From: Hyphomicrobium sp.
GTDB taxonomy: Bacteria > Pseudomonadota > Alphaproteobacteria > Rhizobiales > Hyphomicrobiaceae
Direction of reading: 5' to 3'
Assembly: GCA_002928955.1 (NCBI GenBank)
Contig: PERT01000034.1
Coordinates: 1-38,564 of the forward strand
Length of the DNA: 38,564 nt
The notes below the pieces were generated by a model. It saw only the letters and a program-made list of their open reading frames with translations. It was not told the origin of the DNA and searched no databases. Position 1 is the first letter of the stretch. Every line of letters begins with the position of its first letter. Positions 35,040-38,564 of the stretch are shown one piece after another. The position numbers were made by a program, and so were the translations under genes.

Positions 35040-38000
35040 ATGTCGAACAGTGGCCGGACGGAAGCTCAGAGCGCGCGCGGTAGCGATAGCGGCAATTCTG
35101 GGGCCAGTGACACTGGTGGATGTGCGGCGGAGAGCCTGAAATCACTCATCTCGCACATCGCTGATCAAATCGCCGATGCTGACGTCCGGCATTCGGAAAT
35201 GCTCCGCCAGATGCAGGCCCGCCTGCAAAGCCTGGGCATCGAGGCCCAGTCGATCCGCGATCGCGTGCCTGGCGAGTACGTCCCGGCCTTCGACCGTATC
35301 GAAGAGGGCATGCAACTCCTGGCTGATCGTATCGCCAGCACCCATGAAGGACGCTTCGAAACGCCACCCTCATCGGCAGCTGGGGCTTACGCCACACCGG
35401 TAGCCGTCTCGCCCCAGACCGCGGACACCACGCCTGGTCCCATCCCGGCCACTCCGCCCGCGGCCATGCCAGCGGCTGCAGCACCTGCGACCGCGCTTGA
35501 TCCCTGGGATCGCGACTCTGCCGAAGCCTTGGCCAACCTCTATCACGGAGCGGATCAAAACGCCGCCATGGGTGCCGCGGGCGGGTGGGCGTCGGGCATG
35601 TCCGACCCCGACGCTGACCGCTTCGATCATGTCGACCGGCTTGCCGCGGCCGCCGGCCATGTGGCATCCGGCTCCGATATCGAGCGCGAATGGCTCGAGG
35701 ATCGCTTCGCAGAAATCGCGCAGCGGGTCGAGCAGTCGCTCGCCGAAATGCGGCCGGAAAGCTCGTTCCTGGCGCTCGGCAATCGTTTCGAGCAGTTTGA
35801 ACAACGCATGGGGTCTGTGCTCGAGGACGTCGCGACCCGCGCAGACGTCGAAGGATTGCGGATCATCGAGGCGCACATCAACGAACTGGTCCAGCACCTC
35901 GAGCAGGCGCAGCTCCAGCTTGAGCGTCTTGACGGCATCGAACTGCAACTGGGTGCCGTCGTTGATCGCCTGTCTGACGAGCGCATGCCTCACGTCGGCG
36001 ATGCCGGCGCCATTGCTACGGAGCACATCGACCAGATCGTCGCCCAGGCGGTTGACCGCGTGGCCCGTCAACTGTCCAGCGCCAGAATGACGGAGACGCC
36101 AGCGGAGCCGAGCGTCGACTATCAGAACCTTGCCAACATGGCCGCGGCGCAAGCCGTATCCCGCTATGCCGCCGATTTCAACCAACAGGCCCGAGGCACA
36201 CTGCTTCATGAGCATGCGCACAACGAAGATCTGCGTGACATACTTGAAAACTTCATTCGTGAGCGCAGGCACGGCGAAGCCCAGACCGCCTCGGTACTCG
36301 ATACCATGCAGCAGGCGATCGTGCGCGTTCTGGACCGCATCGATGCCATCGAGCTGTCTCAACACCATGCCCCGGTCCCGGCGGCGCCGAGAGAATACGT
36401 TCGCGAGCAGGTTCGCTTCACAACCGACCCTCGCGAATCTGCCGATCTTGGCTCGCTCCGTGTTGCGGCCGATACGGGAAAGCAAGCCGCCGACGCCGCC
36501 GCCCATTTGACCTCACAGATGCAGGCGCGGCCGTACAGCGCGGCGCCGCAATCACCGTTCGAGCACGCGCCAGGCGCTCACCTCCATCCCAACACCGCGA
36601 TTGGCGGCCATGGCATCGAGAGCGGTCTCAGGGCCGAGCCGTCCCAAACTCCCGTACCGACGCCGGCAGCGGCGGACGGCCCGTCCGCTAACGGCCTATC
36701 GGTGGATGCACCCGGTAACGGAGCTTCAGCCATTGGTACGCGCGCCGCGCGTGTTCCGATCGACAAGTTGCGCCAGGATTTCATCGCTGATGCCCAGCGA
36801 GCCAAGCTCAAGGCGCAATCGCAGGCCCAGGATGCGGCGAGGATCGGCCCGTCCGCCGAAGCCGGTGTCGCGACGCTTTCGGCACCCAAAGCGCCCGGCG
36901 CCCGCCTTGCCGCCGCATCCTCCGGCGCTGCCAAATCGACATCGGTCGCCACTGCGGCGAAGGGATTGCCAATCAAAAAGATTCTCGTCGGCGCCCTGGG
37001 TCTTGTGATCCTCGTTCAGGGAGCGAACCTGCTGCTTGCCCGTCGTAAGGTCGAATCGACCAAGCCAACGGCGACCGCGAACCCGGCCACGATGCCACAG
37101 GCGAAGTCCGCGCCCGTCACCGGCAAGAGTACGCCGACCATCGTCAACCCGGCAGCGGTTCCCGCTGAGGACGCTCGCCAAAAGGACGCTGGCCAAGAGC
37201 CTGCCCTCGACTTGGAACAGGAGAGTGTTGAGCCCAGTCAGGACGAGGCTGGCACCGACCGTCGTTCGGAAGTCCGGCCGCCGGCTCGGGTTCAGACGGT
37301 GGTACCGAAGAAGGACGACGGAAAGAAGTCAGCCACTGCGGATGCGCCGAAGATGACGCTTCCGAAAGTTCCTGGCGGACCATCGTCGATGCCCGAGACG
37401 TTGATCGAGGAGCTCAATTACGAAAATGCCGTGCCCTCGGGCCGGATCGACCAGCGCATCTCAGACACCGCCATCGAAGCTCCTGGCGGCGTACCCATCG
37501 GTATCGCGCTGCAGTCGTCCAGCCGTCCCTTGACGCCCTACGATCTCGCTCGCCTGCAGCAACAGCAGCATATGGCCAACATGTCGTCGAAGCTTGGCAT
37601 CGCCGCAGCGAAAGCGAGCCCGGCATCGCTGATGCCGGATCGCATCTTGGAGCCCCAGTCGGCCGGCAACGTCGCCGCGGCATTGGCCGAACAGGCCAAG
37701 CCGCAAAAGAGCGCGCTGGAACTCCCGCCGCTCACCGTTGGTCCGCTGTCGCTGCGTCTGGCAGCCGCCAAGGGCGATCCATCGGCCGAATTCGAGGTCG
37801 CAACGCGCCTGGCAGAGGGCAAGGGCACCGAGCAGAGCTTCAAGGACGCCGTCAAGTGGTACACACGTTCCGCTACGCAGGGCTTCGCCCAAGCCCAGTA
37901 TCGACTCGGCACGCTCTACGAACGCGGCCTTGGCGCGAAACAGGACGTGGCGCGAGCGCGGGTCTGGTACAGCCGCGCGGCCGAGCAGGACAACGTCAAG

Positions 38001-38387
38001 GCAATGCACAACCTCGCCGTCCTGAACGCCGGTACGAAAACAAATGCGCCGGACTATGCCGCCGCCGCCCACTGGTTCGGCGAGGCCGCATCGCGCGGTC
38101 TAGCCGACAGCCAGTTCAATCTCGCGGTTCTCCATGAGTCTGGTCTCGGCGTTACCAAGGATCAGGGCCTGGCCTACCAGTGGTTCGCGCTCGCCGCTCG
38201 CTCCGGCGACAAAGAGGCCGTGCGTCGCCGTGATCTCCTGAAGTCGCAGCTTGCGGCCGCCGAGGTCGCCGAAATCGACCAGCGGCTGGCCGGCTGGGCC
38301 CCGAAGCAGACCGATCCGATGGCCAACGACGCCCACGCTGCAGGCGAGGCATGGAAAGCCCGCGAGAATGCTGAGACCAACGGCTAG
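35040..38387 (+). CDS. PodJ-like SEL1-repeat polar organelle development protein
   Basis: The 1115-residue product has a long cytoplasmic N-terminal part (1-640) with several predicted coiled-coil segments (about 40-100, 215-310, 390-440) and proline/alanine-rich linkers. A single TM helix follows at about 648-667 (KKILVGALGLVILVQGANLL), then a periplasmic proline/serine/lysine-rich stretch and four SEL1 repeats at about 912-1065 (for example AQYRLGTLYERGLGA). This order is that of PodJ, the polar scaffold of Caulobacter and Agrobacterium; the C-terminal peptidoglycan-binding domain of Caulobacter PodJ is absent. GAGCGGGG precedes the ATG. The stop TAG lies in the CTAG end of repeat C2. Confidence 0.85.
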   Translation: MSNSGRTEAQSARGSDSGNSGASDTGGCAAESLKSLISHIADQIADADVRHSEMLRQMQARLQSLGIEAQSIRDRVPGEYVPAFDRIEEGMQLLADRIASTHEGRFETPPSSAAGAYATPVAVSPQTADTTPGPIPATPPAAMPAAAAPATALDPWDRDSAEALANLYHGADQNAAMGAAGGWASGMSDPDADRFDHVDRLAAAAGHVASGSDIEREWLEDRFAEIAQRVEQSLAEMRPESSFLALGNRFEQFEQRMGSVLEDVATRADVEGLRIIEAHINELVQHLEQAQLQLERLDGIELQLGAVVDRLSDERMPHVGDAGAIATEHIDQIVAQAVDRVARQLSSARMTETPAEPSVDYQNLANMAAAQAVSRYAADFNQQARGTLLHEHAHNEDLRDILENFIRERRHGEAQTASVLDTMQQAIVRVLDRIDAIELSQHHAPVPAAPREYVREQVRFTTDPRESADLGSLRVAADTGKQAADAAAHLTSQMQARPYSAAPQSPFEHAPGAHLHPNTAIGGHGIESGLRAEPSQTPVPTPAAADGPSANGLSVDAPGNGASAIGTRAARVPIDKLRQDFIADAQRAKLKAQSQAQDAARIGPSAEAGVATLSAPKAPGARLAAASSGAAKSTSVATAAKGLPIKKILVGALGLVILVQGANLLLARRKVESTKPTATANPATMPQAKSAPVTGKSTPTIVNPAAVPAEDARQKDAGQEPALDLEQESVEPSQDEAGTDRRSEVRPPARVQTVVPKKDDGKKSATADAPKMTLPKVPGGPSSMPETLIEELNYENAVPSGRIDQRISDTAIEAPGGVPIGIALQSSSRPLTPYDLARLQQQQHMANMSSKLGIAAAKASPASLMPDRILEPQSAGNVAAALAEQAKPQKSALELPPLTVGPLSLRLAAAKGDPSAEFEVATRLAEGKGTEQSFKDAVKWYTRSATQGFAQAQYRLGTLYERGLGAKQDVARARVWYSRAAEQDNVKAMHNLAVLNAGTKTNAPDYAAAAHWFGEAASRGLADSQFNLAVLHESGLGVTKDQGLAYQWFALAARSGDKEAVRRRDLLKSQLAAAEVAEIDQRLAGWAPKQTDPMANDAHAAGEAWKARENAETNG

Positions 38388-38463
38388 TGGGGCGTCGCGC
38401 CTTAATTGACTGGTGGGTGGGGCATCGTACGCGTCAATTAAGGCGCGATGAACGCCCCACTAA
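38384..38463 (-). repeat. Family C palindrome, copy C2
   Basis: This 80-bp copy is in the same orientation as C1. The arms CTAGTGGGGCGT-CGCGCCTTAATTGAC and their complement pair perfectly apart from a 4-nt bulge (ATGA/TTCA region) on the right arm. The left CTAG contains the TAG stop codon of the PodJ-like gene. C2 ends CTAA and is joined to A5 through CCCAATGATATAG. Confidence 0.93.
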
Positions 38464-38476
38464 CCCAATGATATAG

Positions 38477-38555
38477 CTAGTGTAGCGCATCTGACGTTTG
38501 GTCCCCACTCGGGGCTAGACTCGAAACCAAACGCCAGATGCAAAAGCTACACTAG
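38477..38555 (-). repeat. Family A palindrome, copy A5
   Basis: A 79-bp copy with intact CTAG at both ends, close to the reverse complement of A1. The bulged arm (GCAAAAGCTAC) is on the right, followed by the linker AATCATAGG at 38556-38564, which ends the window. The inner loop folds further through CCCCACTCGGGG. Confidence 0.93.
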
Positions 38556-38564
38556 AATCATAGG

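Overview
The window looks like a chromosomal segment of a GC-rich alphaproteobacterium of the order Hyphomicrobiales (Rhizobiales), probably a Hyphomicrobium-like genus. The evidence is the tRNA-Leu/tig/clpP/clpX/lon/hupB order, the chvI-chvG-hprK-EIIA(Man)-HPr block with the short single-domain HprK, pckA on the far side of chvI, and a PodJ-like SEL1 polarity protein. Genus assignment is inference. No transposase, phage gene, CRISPR array or rRNA is present.

Layout: 0.1-2.2 kb holds a 3-hydroxyisobutyrate-dehydrogenase-family oxidoreductase divergent from a LysR regulator. 2.2-3.3 kb is mostly non-coding, with an old repeat and one possible membrane microprotein. 3.3-10.7 kb is the protein quality-control block: tRNA-Leu(UAG), trigger factor, ClpP, ClpX, Lon behind a heat-shock-type promoter, and HU. 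10.9-15.1 kb, on the minus strand, is the ChvI/ChvG two-component system followed by HprK, EIIA and HPr of the regulatory PTS. 15.2-17.9 kb carries a HugZ-like flavin/heme protein and PEP carboxykinase. 18-25.2 kb holds envelope and unassigned genes: a small secreted protein, a GT4 glycosyltransferase coupled to a metallophosphoesterase, a solute-binding protein, a GT2 membrane glycosyltransferase, tRNA-Gly(CCC), a radical SAM protein and MscL. 25.8-32.9 kb is a CrbS/CrbR-type acetate-switch module: a kinase with an SLC5 transporter domain, a LuxR-type regulator and a two-subunit sodium/solute symporter. 33-38.4 kb holds a proline iminopeptidase, a secreted coiled-coil protein and the PodJ-like protein.

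The most unusual feature is a set of fourteen dispersed palindromes (one is a half copy) in three sequence families: A, 79 bp; B, 76 bp; C, 80 bp. The families share almost no internal sequence but have one architecture: CTAG termini, an outer stem of about 10 bp starting CTAGTG, a 3-4 nt bulge on one arm only, a longer inner stem and a central loop. A, B and C often sit in pairs, and four of five pairs are joined head-to-head through the bulged arms. In three genes the terminal YTAG of an element is the TAG stop codon. All copies lie at 0-2.7 kb and 25.6-38.6 kb; the 3-25 kb block has none. They look like non-autonomous mobile elements, or a REP/BIME-like system, with a preference for CTAG targets. 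Several sit where they could act on mRNA: between the two symporter subunit genes, in the leader of the oxidoreductase, and between convergent genes.
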